A program made the translations under genes and the position numbers. Positions 8,166 through 16,546 of a DNA stretch of 64,000 nucleotides are shown in pieces (within the stretch, counting starts at the first letter, position 1; each line of letters begins with the position of its first letter). This DNA is from Mesorhizobium sp. 113-3-3 (GTDB taxonomy: Bacteria; Pseudomonadota; Alphaproteobacteria; Rhizobiales; Rhizobiaceae), in assembly GCF_016756495.1 (NCBI RefSeq), contig NZ_AP023243.1, forward strand, positions 1,426,001-1,490,000. Direction: 5' to 3'. The notes under the pieces are model-generated. The model was not told the origin of the DNA and made no database searches. It worked only from the letters and a program-made list of their open reading frames with translations.

Positions 8166-11100
8166 CTACTTCTTCAACTGGTCGCGCAAGGCGGCGAGCT
8201 TGGCGAAGGGCGAATCCGGATCGAAGCGCACCGGACGTTCCTCGCGCGGCTTCGGCTGGAATGCGGGCTTTGCGCCGCCTTTGCCGCGATCGGGACCACC
8301 CTTGCCCTCGGGCCGGCCACCCTTCCAGTCGGGCCGGCCTTCGCGGCGCTCGGGACGATCGCCCTGCGGGCGGCCGTCACGACGCTGTTCGCCTTCACCC
8401 TGCGGCTTGGGTTTGAACTTCGAACGGTCGAAGCGCGGCTTGCCGGCGCCATCGCGCCGCCCTTCCTGGGCGGGACGTTCTCCTGGTGCAGCCGTGGCCG
8501 GTGCGCCGGCGGCATCGGCCGATGCATTGTTTCGGCCGCGCGCTTGCCCGTTGCGCTGGCGGTTGTTGCGGCCCTCGTGATGACGCGGGCGCTGTTCGAA
8601 ACGGCCCTGACGCCACAACAGGATCGGCTTGGGCGCCTCGGCCTCGGCGGCGGGCTCGCTCGTTTCACCCTCCCCCTCGTGGGGAGGGTCGGCGCGCAGC
8701 GCCGGGGAGGGGGCCGCGCTGGCTTCGGCAGTTACATCTGCACCGTCAGCGCCATCACCCCCACCCGCGTCGCTTCGCGCCGCGACCTCCCCCATCGAGG
8801 GGGAGGTAAGGGCGTCGGCGCTTTGGGCGACGATGACGTCAGCGCTGGCTTCCGCCTCTGGCTCGGCAGCAGGTTCAGCAGCCGCTTCGGCGACAGGCTC
8901 TGTTGTGGGCTCTTCCACGGCCTCGGCCGGAGTTTCCGGTTGCGCTTCCGCGACCGGCTCCGCCGCCACTTCCGCGATGGTCTCGGCCGGCGCTTCGATG
9001 GCGGTCTCGGCAACAGCCGGCTCCGAACCCTCGACCGCCGCCTCGGCGGCTGCATCCGTTGCCGCGGCTTCCGCAGCCTTGGCCTGCTCGGCGCGCGCGG
9101 CTTCTTCCGCCGCAAGCTTGGCCCCGGCGGCTTCACGCGCAGCGTTGTCCTGCGCCTCGAGCCGCGCCTTGACCTCCGCCGCCGGCTTCGGCTCGGCGCG
9201 ATAGCCCAGGCCCTTGAGGATTTCTTCCATGTCGTCGGCGGTGGCGCCGAGGATCGACATCATCGGCGGCGTCACCATGAAGGACTGGCCGTCATAGGCG
9301 CCGTCCGGGCGCTGACCGAGGCCGGGCTTCCAGTTGGTCGCCGGGCGGATGAGGTCGGCCAGCCGCTCCAATATGTCGATGCGCACGGCGCGGCGGCCGA
9401 GATTGCGGTAGCCGGCAAGCTTGTAGAAGGCCTTGTCGAAGGCCGGATCGATGACCACCGAGGTGCGGCCCGACGCCAGCGCATGGACCACGTCGCCGAA
9501 GCCCGGCTTGTCCTTGCCGTCATTCTGTAGCGCCCACAGCAAGGTCACCAGGCCGGCGGGCGCCGGCTTGATCAGCGCGGGCACGAAGACGTGATAGGCG
9601 CCGAAGCGCACACCGAGCCGACGCAAGGCGGCACGGCCTTCCTGGTCGAGCGACTTCATCTCTTCGGCGATGTCGCGGCGGTTGATGAGGCCGAAATTCT
9701 CGACCAGCTGGAAGGCGATGCCACGGCCGATGCCGGAAATCTGGTCGGCGTTCTTCAAATCGACCAGCGGCTTCAGCAGCGACTCAATCTGGAAATTGAC
9801 GAAGCGTTCGGCGCGCCCGGCGACCTTGTCGCGGGCCGGGCCGGTCAGCTGTTCGTCGGCCAGCAGCACAAGGCGCGGCTTCAGCGCGTCCTCGCCCGAA
9901 ACCAGCGTGCCGATCGGCGCGCCGATCCAGCGCAACGTGCCGTCCGAGCCAAGCGCGAGGTCGCCATTGGCGCAGGCGCCAAAGCGCTCGGCGCGCGCCT
10001 CGAATTCGGCGGCCAGCGCCTTTTGCGCGGCCGTGCGCACGGCCTTGGCGTCTTCGCCGCCGGCGGTCTGGTCGGCGGTGAAGCGGAACCCTTGCAACTC
10101 GCCGACATGATGGCCTTCGACAAGGACGGTTCCGGTAGGACTGATTTCGGCTTCAGGCATGGTATTTTCTCTAAGGCGCCGCATGAGGACGGAAGTCCTG
10201 CGGTCTACGAAGCGTTTCGTCAACCGCTCATGCAGCGCATCCGACAATCTGTCTTCGATTTCGCGCGTCTTTTCTTGCCAGTGTGCCTGATCGGCCAGCC
10301 AGCCGGGCCGGTTCGACACGAATGTCCAGGTGCGGATCTGGGCAATGCGGTGCGACAGCGTGTCGATGTCGCCCTCGGTTGTGTCGGCGCGGCGCACCTG
10401 CTCGGCCATGTAGTTCTCGTCGACATGGCCGTGGCGGGCGAGGTCCATGTAGATCGAGGCGATGAGGTCGGCATGCTGGGCCGGCGCGATCTTCCTGTAG
10501 TCTGGCAGCGCGCAGGCTTCCCACAGCAGCGCCACGCGCTTGGCATCGGTGGCGAGCGCGCGGATGTCCTCGTCGCGGGAGAGATATTCGAGCGCCTGTG
10601 CGTCGACCGCCGGCAGCGCGCGCGTCAGGCCCTCGACCGGCGCGTTGGTCTCGATCGAGCGCTTCAGCGCATCGAGGCTGGCGAAGTCGAAACGCGCGGT
10701 GCGCCACTGCAGCACCTTCACCGGATCGAAGTCGTGGCTCTCGATCTTCTTGACGAGGTCGTCGTCGAGCGGGTCGACCTGGCCGGTAACGCCGAAGGTG
10801 CCGTCGCGCAGATGCCGGCCGGCGCGGCCGGCGATCTGGCCGAGTTCGGCCGCCGTCAGGTTGCGGTACTGGTAGCCGTCGAATTTGCGGTTCTGGGCGA
10901 AGGCGACATGGTCGAGATCGAGGTTGAGGCCCATGCCGATGGAGTCGGTGGCGACGAGATAGTCGACATCGCCCGACTGGAACAGCGCCACCTGGGCGTT
11001 GCGGGTGCGCGGCGAGAGCGCGCCGAGCACGACGGCGGCGCCGCCCTGCTGCCGACGGATCAGCTCGGCGATGGCGTAGACCTCATCGGCGGAGAAGGCG

Positions 11101-11639
11101 ACGATCGCGGTGCGGCGCGGCAGGCGGGTCAGTTTCTTCGAGCCGGCATAGGCCAGATGCGACAGCCTAGGCCGCGTAACCACCGAGACGCCCTTCAGCA
11201 GGCGCTGCAGGATGCCGTGCATGGTGGCGGCACCCAGCAGCAGCGTTTCCTGGCGGCCGCGCAGGTGCAGGATACGGTCGGTGAAGATGTGGCCGCGCTC
11301 GAGGTCGCCGGCGAGCTGCACCTCGTCGATGGCGACGAAGGCGGCGTCGGTCTCGCGCGGCATGGCTTCGACCGTGCAGACCGAATATTTGGCGCCCGGC
11401 GGCTGGATCTTCTCCTCGCCGGTGATCAGCGCGACCTTGTGGGCGCCGACCTTTTCGCAGACGCGCGTATAGACCTCCCGGGCCAGCAGCCTGAGCGGCA
11501 GGCCGATGACGCCGGTCTCGTGCGCCACCATGCGCTCGATGGCGAGATGGGTCTTGCCGGTGTTGGTCGGCCCAAGCACGGCGGTCACGTCGCGTCCCGA
11601 CAGGATCAGCGGCTCAGTGTGTTTCGGCTGGATGTTCAT
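8166..11639 (-). CDS. SUV3-like DExH-box RNA helicase with long disordered tail
   Basis: 1157 residues from ATG 11639. The N-terminal helicase core has motif I GPTNTGKT (23-30), motif II DEVQ, motif III GAAT and motif VI QIAGRAGR. This arrangement matches SUV3/mitochondrial degradosome-type helicases, so a role in RNA unwinding and turnover is likely. A middle region to about residue 850 carries the C-terminal helicase-associated domains. The last ~300 residues are low-complexity: first Ala/Glu-rich, then Arg/Gly/Pro-rich (RPERREGRPDWKGGRPEGKG), as in RNA-binding tails. Two repeat palindromes are embedded in the coding sequence at residues ~944-991. Sites upstream suggest cell-cycle methylation control. 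Confidence 0.88.
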   Translation of the reverse strand: MNIQPKHTEPLILSGRDVTAVLGPTNTGKTHLAIERMVAHETGVIGLPLRLLAREVYTRVCEKVGAHKVALITGEEKIQPPGAKYSVCTVEAMPRETDAAFVAIDEVQLAGDLERGHIFTDRILHLRGRQETLLLGAATMHGILQRLLKGVSVVTRPRLSHLAYAGSKKLTRLPRRTAIVAFSADEVYAIAELIRRQQGGAAVVLGALSPRTRNAQVALFQSGDVDYLVATDSIGMGLNLDLDHVAFAQNRKFDGYQYRNLTAAELGQIAGRAGRHLRDGTFGVTGQVDPLDDDLVKKIESHDFDPVKVLQWRTARFDFASLDALKRSIETNAPVEGLTRALPAVDAQALEYLSRDEDIRALATDAKRVALLWEACALPDYRKIAPAQHADLIASIYMDLARHGHVDENYMAEQVRRADTTEGDIDTLSHRIAQIRTWTFVSNRPGWLADQAHWQEKTREIEDRLSDALHERLTKRFVDRRTSVLMRRLRENTMPEAEISPTGTVLVEGHHVGELQGFRFTADQTAGGEDAKAVRTAAQKALAAEFEARAERFGACANGDLALGSDGTLRWIGAPIGTLVSGEDALKPRLVLLADEQLTGPARDKVAGRAERFVNFQIESLLKPLVDLKNADQISGIGRGIAFQLVENFGLINRRDIAEEMKSLDQEGRAALRRLGVRFGAYHVFVPALIKPAPAGLVTLLWALQNDGKDKPGFGDVVHALASGRTSVVIDPAFDKAFYKLAGYRNLGRRAVRIDILERLADLIRPATNWKPGLGQRPDGAYDGQSFMVTPPMMSILGATADDMEEILKGLGYRAEPKPAAEVKARLEAQDNAAREAAGAKLAAEEAARAEQAKAAEAAATDAAAEAAVEGSEPAVAETAIEAPAETIAEVAAEPVAEAQPETPAEAVEEPTTEPVAEAAAEPAAEPEAEASADVIVAQSADALTSPSMGEVAARSDAGGGDGADGADVTAEASAAPSPALRADPPHEGEGETSEPAAEAEAPKPILLWRQGRFEQRPRHHEGRNNRQRNGQARGRNNASADAAGAPATAAPGERPAQEGRRDGAGKPRFDRSKFKPKPQGEGEQRRDGRPQGDRPERREGRPDWKGGRPEGKGGPDRGKGGAKPAFQPKPREERPVRFDPDSPFAKLAALRDQLKK
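8667..8807. repeat. Pair of intragenic palindromes inside the helicase gene
   Basis: Two hairpins face each other: ACCCTCCCC (8667-8675) / GGGGAGGGT (8681-8689), and ACCTCCCCC (8785-8793) / GGGGGAGGT (8799-8807). Together they resemble the flanks of a common rhizobial intergenic repeat. Here they are translated in frame as part of the helicase tail, including SPSMGEVAAR and DPPHEGEGE. Confidence 0.7.
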
Positions 11640-12288
11640 CGGCTCGGAAATAAGGCTTTCTGGCCTCTCATTGTCGGGAGCGCGCCTCAACAGGCGCGTA
11701 TGACAGGCGACACATAGGGATTTCGGGCGCGAAGCGAAAGCGGAATGTTCCACCGGTGGCTCGAACAGCAACTCTGTCTGGCGCTAATTTGGCTGCTGCT
11801 TAACTGATGGAACGAGTCTGGAACGAATCAGCGACGAATCGGCGACTCGCTCAGATTCAGCTTTTGTTCACGGCTACATATGGATTTTGTGACCCTGAGT
11901 CTCACCACATGCTGAATCGCCGAACTGGCCCGTTTTATGCTGGGTGACCTTCGCCCTTAACTTTTGCCGGCAAATGAAAGGAGCGGATCGGTGACCATCG
12001 CTCAAGATTATGAAATTGTTAATCTTTCTAAATTTCCCGTTAAGATGCTGCAGGCGATTCCGGGCCATTAACGTTAACTTCCGCTCAAAGCCGGAACGAA
12101 TCGGCGACAAATCAGCGCCGGCGCTATTTTCCCGTTTTGTTCCCTCAATATCTTGTGTTGTGAACAGCTTATCCACCGAGCATTCACAGGCTTGCCCACA
12201 GGGTTCGCACAGACGGCGCCGCCGCCATTAATCTTTCTGTCTCGCTTAGGCACAATCGACACGTACCGAGTGGATTGTTCGATGCGCG
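11640..12288. other. 650-base intergenic region upstream of the helicase gene
   Basis: No convincing gene. It is visibly AT-richer than its neighbours, especially 11990-12080. It holds clustered GANTC sites, a 26-base imperfect direct repeat (11821-11846 and 12093-12118), GTTAAC palindromes near 12070, and DnaA-box-like TTATCCACC (12169-12177) and TTGCCCACA (12192-12200). A 100-residue open frame on the minus strand (11874-12176) has no family features and is not called. Confidence 0.6.
11814..12102. promoter_or_regulatory. Cluster of GANTC (CcrM-type) methylation sites
   Basis: GANTC occurs at 11814, 11825, 11836, 11844, 11854, 11897, 11914, 12056 and 12098. Seven of the nine lie within 105 bases. 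Chance expectation is roughly one per 256 bases. In alphaproteobacteria CcrM methylates this site once per cell cycle, and clusters mark cell-cycle-regulated promoters. The obvious target is the helicase gene, whose start is 175 bases away. Confidence 0.55.
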
Positions 12289-12861
12289 TCATGATCCCAT
12301 GGCGTAGTGTTGCAGCACTGGCCCGACATTTCGGATGATCTCTTCATGGGATAGCGCGACCACCGGCCCAAGCCGCAGCAGATATCGGCACATGGCGAGA
12401 CCCAGCAACTGGCTGGCAACCAACCCGGCGCGCCGGCCGGCATCCGCCGGGTCGCCTATTGAAGCAATCATGGGCCTCACCTGGTTGGCGAAGACATCAC
12501 GGACTTTTTCGGCCGCGTGCTCGTTCGATGCTGCCGAGCGAAGCAGGATTATCATGCCGGGCCCGTTGGCCGGGCCTTCCCAATTCACGAGAAAGCGCCT
12601 GATCAGCGTTTCGCCGATAGCGGCCGGATCAATCCGCTGATCGGGCAGTTGCAGGTTCACGACCGCCGCCCTGGCGAACAATTCGTCCTTGCTGTGGAAA
12701 TAACGGATCACCATCGCCGGATCGATCGAGGCCTGTGCTGCAACGTCTCGGATGGAGGCGCCGTCATAGCCTCGCTCAGCGAAAAGCTGGCGCGCGGCTT
12801 CGAGGATTTGAGCCCGTGTACGGTCTGACTTGGTGATTTTTTTCGGCTGGTTCTCGGTCAT
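12289..12861 (-). CDS. TetR-family transcriptional repressor
   Basis: 190 residues. The N-terminal TetR helix-turn-helix is DRTRAQILEAARQLFAERGY followed by ASIRDVAAQASIDPAMVIRYF. The C-terminal ligand domain resembles the AcrR-like group. The start at 12861 is preferred over the in-frame ATG at 12897, because otherwise the first operator would lie inside the gene. It is divergent from the FAD monooxygenase gene with two operators between them, so it most likely represses the monooxygenase and itself; the ligand is unknown, perhaps the enzyme's aromatic substrate. Confidence 0.85.
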   Translation of the reverse strand: MTENQPKKITKSDRTRAQILEAARQLFAERGYDGASIRDVAAQASIDPAMVIRYFHSKDELFARAAVVNLQLPDQRIDPAAIGETLIRRFLVNWEGPANGPGMIILLRSAASNEHAAEKVRDVFANQVRPMIASIGDPADAGRRAGLVASQLLGLAMCRYLLRLGPVVALSHEEIIRNVGPVLQHYAMGS

Positions 12862-12874
12862 GGAGATGCATATG

Positions 12875-12934
12875 CCAACGACTGTTGACAAATGCAACGT
12901 GATTCACTAAAAAGTCAACGACCGTTGATAAATG
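12875..12934. promoter_or_regulatory. Two TetR-type operators in the divergent promoter
   Basis: Repeated 20-mers CCAACGACTGTTGACAAATG (12875-12894) and TCAACGACCGTTGATAAATG (12915-12934), 40 bases apart. The second contains the perfect dyad TCAACG-AC-CGTTGA and the first differs at two positions. The location between a TetR gene and its divergent partner fits the repressor's own binding sites. Confidence 0.75.
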
Positions 12935-12944
12935 GAGATGGAAA

Positions 12945-14195
12945 ATGCTGCCCAAGAAAACTGAAGTCGTGATCATCGGTGCCGGTCCGACCGGCATGGC
13001 GCTGTCGATTGCTCTGCATCAAGCCAATGTCGATCACGTGCTCATCGAAAAGCTTGCGCACGGCCTGCAGACGTCGCGCGCCGGTGTCATCCATGCACAG
13101 ACGCTGGAATCGCTCGAACCGCTCGGCGTTACCCAGCGGCTGAGTGAGCTTTCCGTGAAGTTGGAAGATTTCGCCATACGCGACCGAAACAGAGCGCTTC
13201 TCAAGCTCGATTTCGGCAAGCTCCCATCAAGGCATCCCTATTTGATGATGCTGCCGCAGAACCTGACAGAGCAGGTGTTCGCCGAGCGGATCTCTGCCCT
13301 TGGCGGCACCATTCATCGTGAGGTCGAGGCTGTGGCTGTCACTCAAGACAGCGATGGCGCGCGTGTGACAGTGGTCGAAAACGGCCAAGAGAAAATCATA
13401 TTGGCGCGCTACGTCGTCGGTGCCGACGGCATGCAGAGCTTGGTGCGCAAGTCGACAGGCATCGAATTCGACGGCGAGGCCTATGATGGCTCGTTTGTAC
13501 TGGCAGACGTTCGCCTGGACTGGCCGGTGGGGCCGACAGAAGTATCGCTGTTCTTTGCCCCAGCCGGACTGGTGGTGGTGGCGCCGCTTCCGGACGGATC
13601 ATATCGTGTCGTCGCGACAATGGATGAGGCGCCGGAAAAGCCCGATGTCGCCGACATCCAGGCGTTGCTCGACAGCCGCGGACCGACCAGAAAGAGAGCC
13701 AGGGTGCTTGGCATCAGCTGGAGTTCGCGATTCCGCGTTCATCATCGCCTGGTCCGGGCCTATCGCAAGGACCGGCTGCTTCTGATGGGCGATGCCGCCC
13801 ATGTCCACAGTCCGGCGGGCGGGCAAGGCATGAACACAGGCATCATCGATGCGGTCGTGCTTGGCCGGTTGCTTGGCGATGTGGTGAACGGCGTTCGTTC
13901 CGAGACGGAACTCGACCTTTATGAAACGCTGCGCCGCCCGGCCGCGCAGGAGGTCCTCAACCTCGCGGGCAGGATGACCGACATGGCACTTGCTCGCAAT
14001 CCGGTGAAGCGGTTCCTGCGCAACCTCGTGCTTTCGATGGTGAACCTCAGCCCGCTCATGAAGCGTCGCATCGCGCTGAAACTGTCAGGGCTTAGCCGTG
14101 CGCCGCTCGCGCAAGTTCCCGCGCCTTCAGGCAAGCCAGGGTCAGTGGGGGCCGCCAAGTCTGAAGCCGGCCCCCAACTGAAACTCGCCGCCTGA
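12945..14195 (+). CDS. FAD-dependent aromatic-ring monooxygenase (PHBH/UbiH class)
   Basis: 416 residues. N-terminal Rossmann dinucleotide site IIGAGPTGMALSIAL, middle DG motif VVGADGMQSLVRK, and C-terminal FAD-ribityl motif LLMGDAAHVHSPAGGQGMN are all intact. This is a class A flavin hydroxylase that uses NAD(P)H and O2 on an aromatic or polyketide-like substrate; the substrate cannot be read. The start has GGAG 7 bases upstream. It is controlled by the divergent TetR gene. The stop codon lies inside a 16-bp hairpin shared with the phaB 3' side. Confidence 0.85.
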   Translation: MLPKKTEVVIIGAGPTGMALSIALHQANVDHVLIEKLAHGLQTSRAGVIHAQTLESLEPLGVTQRLSELSVKLEDFAIRDRNRALLKLDFGKLPSRHPYLMMLPQNLTEQVFAERISALGGTIHREVEAVAVTQDSDGARVTVVENGQEKIILARYVVGADGMQSLVRKSTGIEFDGEAYDGSFVLADVRLDWPVGPTEVSLFFAPAGLVVVAPLPDGSYRVVATMDEAPEKPDVADIQALLDSRGPTRKRARVLGISWSSRFRVHHRLVRAYRKDRLLLMGDAAHVHSPAGGQGMNTGIIDAVVLGRLLGDVVNGVRSETELDLYETLRRPAAQEVLNLAGRMTDMALARNPVKRFLRNLVLSMVNLSPLMKRRIALKLSGLSRAPLAQVPAPSGKPGSVGAAKSEAGPQLKLAA

Positions 14196-14218
14196 CAATC
14201 GCATTGTCAGGCGGCGAG
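14184..14218. terminator. Long hairpin spanning the monooxygenase stop codon
   Basis: Perfect 16-bp stem CTCGCCGCCTGACAAT (14184-14199) / ATTGTCAGGCGGCGAG (14203-14218) with a three-base loop. It includes the TGA of the monooxygenase (14193-14195) and lies 25 bases from the end of convergent phaB. It has no T tract, so it may act as a 3' stabiliser or a convergent-transcription barrier. Confidence 0.65.
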
Positions 14219-14243
14219 GCGGTTGCCGAGCGTGGCGTCGCCG

Positions 14244-14969
14244 TCAGACGAAGTACTGGCCGCCATTGGCCGTGATGGTCGAGCCGGTGATGAAGCCGGC
14301 ATCCTGCGAGGCCAGGAAGACGACGCAGCGCGCGATCTCTTCCGGCTCGCCGAGGCGGCCGACCGGGATCTGCGGCAGGATGCGCTCGTTGAGGACCTTC
14401 TCGTCGATGGCCTTGACCATTTCGGTGGCGATGTAGCCGGGGCAGATGACGTTGACGGTGATGCCCGCGCGGGCACCCTCTTGGGCGAGCGCCTTCGAGA
14501 AGCCGATGTCGCCGGCCTTGGCGGCGGAATAGTTGACCTGGCCGGCCTGGCCCTTCTGGCCATTGATCGAGGAGATGGTGATGACGCGGCCGAACTTGCG
14601 CTCGCGCATGCCGTTCCACAGCGGATGCGTCATGTTGAAGACACCCGACAGGTTGGTGTCGATGACCTCTTTCCACTGGTCGCGGGTGATCTTGTGGAAC
14701 ATGGCATCGCGGGTGATGCCGGCGTTGTTGACCAGCACCGACACCGGGCCGAGGTCGGCCTCGACCTGTTTGATGCCGGCGGCGCAAGCGTCATAGTCGG
14801 CGACCGACCATTTGTAGACCGGAATGCCGGTCTCGGCCTTGAACTTCGCCGCCGCCTCGTCATTGCCGGCATAGTTGGCGGCAACCGAATAACCGGCGGT
14901 CTTCAAAGCGATCGAGATCGCCGCGCCGATGCCGCGCGATCCGCCCGTGACGATTGCTACCTTGGTCAT
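14244..14969 (-). CDS. phaB: Acetoacetyl-CoA reductase PhaB
   Basis: 241-residue short-chain dehydrogenase. The NADPH site is VTGGSRGIGAAIS. The catalytic triad is present in ITISSINGQKGQAGQ (Ser) and NYSAAKAG (Tyr, Lys). SINGQKGQAGQ is typical of PhaB rather than FabG. It reduces acetoacetyl-CoA to (R)-3-hydroxybutyryl-CoA for polyhydroxybutyrate synthesis. phaA lies 90 bases upstream on the same strand; phaR is divergent. No PHB synthase gene (phaC) is in the window. Confidence 0.93.
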   Translation of the reverse strand: MTKVAIVTGGSRGIGAAISIALKTAGYSVAANYAGNDEAAAKFKAETGIPVYKWSVADYDACAAGIKQVEADLGPVSVLVNNAGITRDAMFHKITRDQWKEVIDTNLSGVFNMTHPLWNGMRERKFGRVITISSINGQKGQAGQVNYSAAKAGDIGFSKALAQEGARAGITVNVICPGYIATEMVKAIDEKVLNERILPQIPVGRLGEPEEIARCVVFLASQDAGFITGSTITANGGQYFV

Positions 14970-15059
14970 GCATTTCCCCTTTTTGATATCGCCCTGTTTT
15001 CGGGCTTGGCAGGCATTGGATATGGCGCGGGCGGCTCGCGCCGCCCGGTCATCGTCTTT

Positions 15060-16244
15060 TCAGAGCGCCTCCACGCAGAGCGCGACGCCCATGCCGCCGC
15101 CGATGCACAGCGTGGCGAGGCCCTTCTTGGCGCCGCGGCGGCGCATCTCAAAAACCAGCGTGTTGAAGACGCGGGCGCCCGAGGCGCCGATCGGATGGCC
15201 GATGGCGATGGCGCCGCCATTGACGTTGACGATCGAGGGATCCCAGCCCATGCCTTTGTTGACGGCGCAGGCCTGCGCGGCGAAGGCCTCGTTGGCCTCG
15301 ACCAGGTCGAGATCGCCGACCGACCAACCGGCCTTTTCCAGCGCCCGCTTCGAGGCGGGGATGGGTCCGGTGCCCATGATCGCCGGATCGACGCCGGCGG
15401 TCGCCCAGGACGCGATGCGCGCCAGAGGGGTGATGCCGCGCCTTGCGGCTTCCGCTTCGCTCATCAGCAGCGCGCCGGCCGCACCGTCATTGATGCCGGA
15501 GGCGTTGGCGGCGGTCACTGTGCCTTCCTTGTCGAAGGCCGGCTTCAGCTTGGTCATGGCGTCCAGCGTCGCGCCATGGCGGATGTATTCGTCCTGGTCG
15601 ACAATGGTGTCGCCCTTCTTGCCCTTGATGGTGAAGGCCACGATCTCGTCCTTGAACTTGCCGGCCTTCTGCGCGGCCTCGGCCTTGTTCTGCGAGGCCA
15701 GCGCGAACTGGTCCTGATCGTCGCGGGTGATCTGGAACTGGCGCGCGACGTTCTCGGCGGTGTTGCCCATGTGATAGCCGTTGAAGGCGTCCCACAGGCC
15801 GTCCTTGATCATGGTGTCGATCATCTTGTAGTCGCCCATCTTCACGCCGGCGCGCAGGTGCTGCGCGTGCGGCGACAGCGACATCGATTCCTGGCCGCCG
15901 GCGATGATCACCTTGGCGTCGCCGGTGGCGATCTGCTGCATGCCGAGCGCGATGGCGCGCAGGCCCGAGCCGCAAACCTGGTTGAGGCCCCAGGCGGTGG
16001 TTTCCTTGGGCAGACCGGCAATGATCGAGGCCTGGCGGGCCGGGTTCTGGCCCTGGGCGGCGGTCAGCACCTGGCCGAGGATGACCTCGTCGACCTCGGT
16101 TGCCTCGACACCCGCGCGCGCCAGGAGTTCCCTGATGACGACAGCACCGAGTTCATGCGCCGGCGTGGCCGCGAAGGCACCGTTGAAGGAGCCGACGGCC
16201 GTGCGTGCGGCACTGGCGACAACGATGGAATTGGCAGAGGACAT
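15060..16244 (-). CDS. phaA: Acetyl-CoA C-acetyltransferase (beta-ketothiolase) PhaA
   Basis: 394 residues from ATG 16244, which has GGAG 7 bases upstream; an ATG 13 codons earlier lacks one. The nucleophile Cys91 lies in NQVCGSGLRA, with the catalytic GHPIGASGAR and CIGGGMGVAL motifs near the C-terminus. It condenses two acetyl-CoA to acetoacetyl-CoA, feeding PhaB. Forms the phaAB operon. Confidence 0.95.
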   Translation of the reverse strand: MSSANSIVVASAARTAVGSFNGAFAATPAHELGAVVIRELLARAGVEATEVDEVILGQVLTAAQGQNPARQASIIAGLPKETTAWGLNQVCGSGLRAIALGMQQIATGDAKVIIAGGQESMSLSPHAQHLRAGVKMGDYKMIDTMIKDGLWDAFNGYHMGNTAENVARQFQITRDDQDQFALASQNKAEAAQKAGKFKDEIVAFTIKGKKGDTIVDQDEYIRHGATLDAMTKLKPAFDKEGTVTAANASGINDGAAGALLMSEAEAARRGITPLARIASWATAGVDPAIMGTGPIPASKRALEKAGWSVGDLDLVEANEAFAAQACAVNKGMGWDPSIVNVNGGAIAIGHPIGASGARVFNTLVFEMRRRGAKKGLATLCIGGGMGVALCVEAL

Positions 16245-16391
16245 TTTCTTCTCCAGACTTCGAGCTGTCATGTTTTTGGGCATTGTTGACGACTTTTCTT
16301 GCCCTTTCCATGACCCAAGTCAAACCGGAAATCGGCATGGCGCCCATGCGCGCCAAGCAGGTCGCGCGTCGCCATGCCGCCGGGCTGGCCG

Positions 16392-16423
16392 CTGCTGCGC
16401 AGCATATTTTGCCTGCTATGCAG
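16392..16423. promoter_or_regulatory. Two PhaR-type operator boxes upstream of phaR
   Basis: CTGCTGCGCAG (16392-16402) and CTGCTATGCAG (16413-16423) both fit CTGC-N3-GCAG, the TGC-rich palindrome known for PhaR of Paracoccus. They are 21 bases apart centre to centre, two helical turns, in the phaA-phaR divergent region. Autoregulation by PhaR is the simplest reading. Confidence 0.65.
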
Positions 16424-16546
16424 CATTATATGATCCCGCACTGCACAAACTGCTTGGAATTATGAGGCTTTTGCGCATATCCTCAAAAAGGGCGCAATCG
16501 TTACCGGCTGCTTACTCAGGCGCGCCGGTGTCCGGGGAGGATGCAG

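Noticed and set aside
7566..11717. Long open frames on the plus strand opposite the helicase gene
   Set aside because: They are antisense to a well-supported helicase, have no family motifs, and arise from GC-rich codon structure.
11874..12176. 100-codon minus-strand open frame in the helicase upstream region
   Set aside because: No family features or ribosome site; lies in an AT-rich regulatory stretch.
11814..12200. Chromosomal origin of replication
   Set aside because: DnaA boxes are imperfect and the hemE-type neighbourhood of rhizobial origins is absent. Kept only as a low-confidence regulatory observation.
14223..16289. 688-codon plus-strand open frame opposite phaB and phaA
   Set aside because: Fully antisense to two clear enzymes; composition is that of a reverse-strand shadow.
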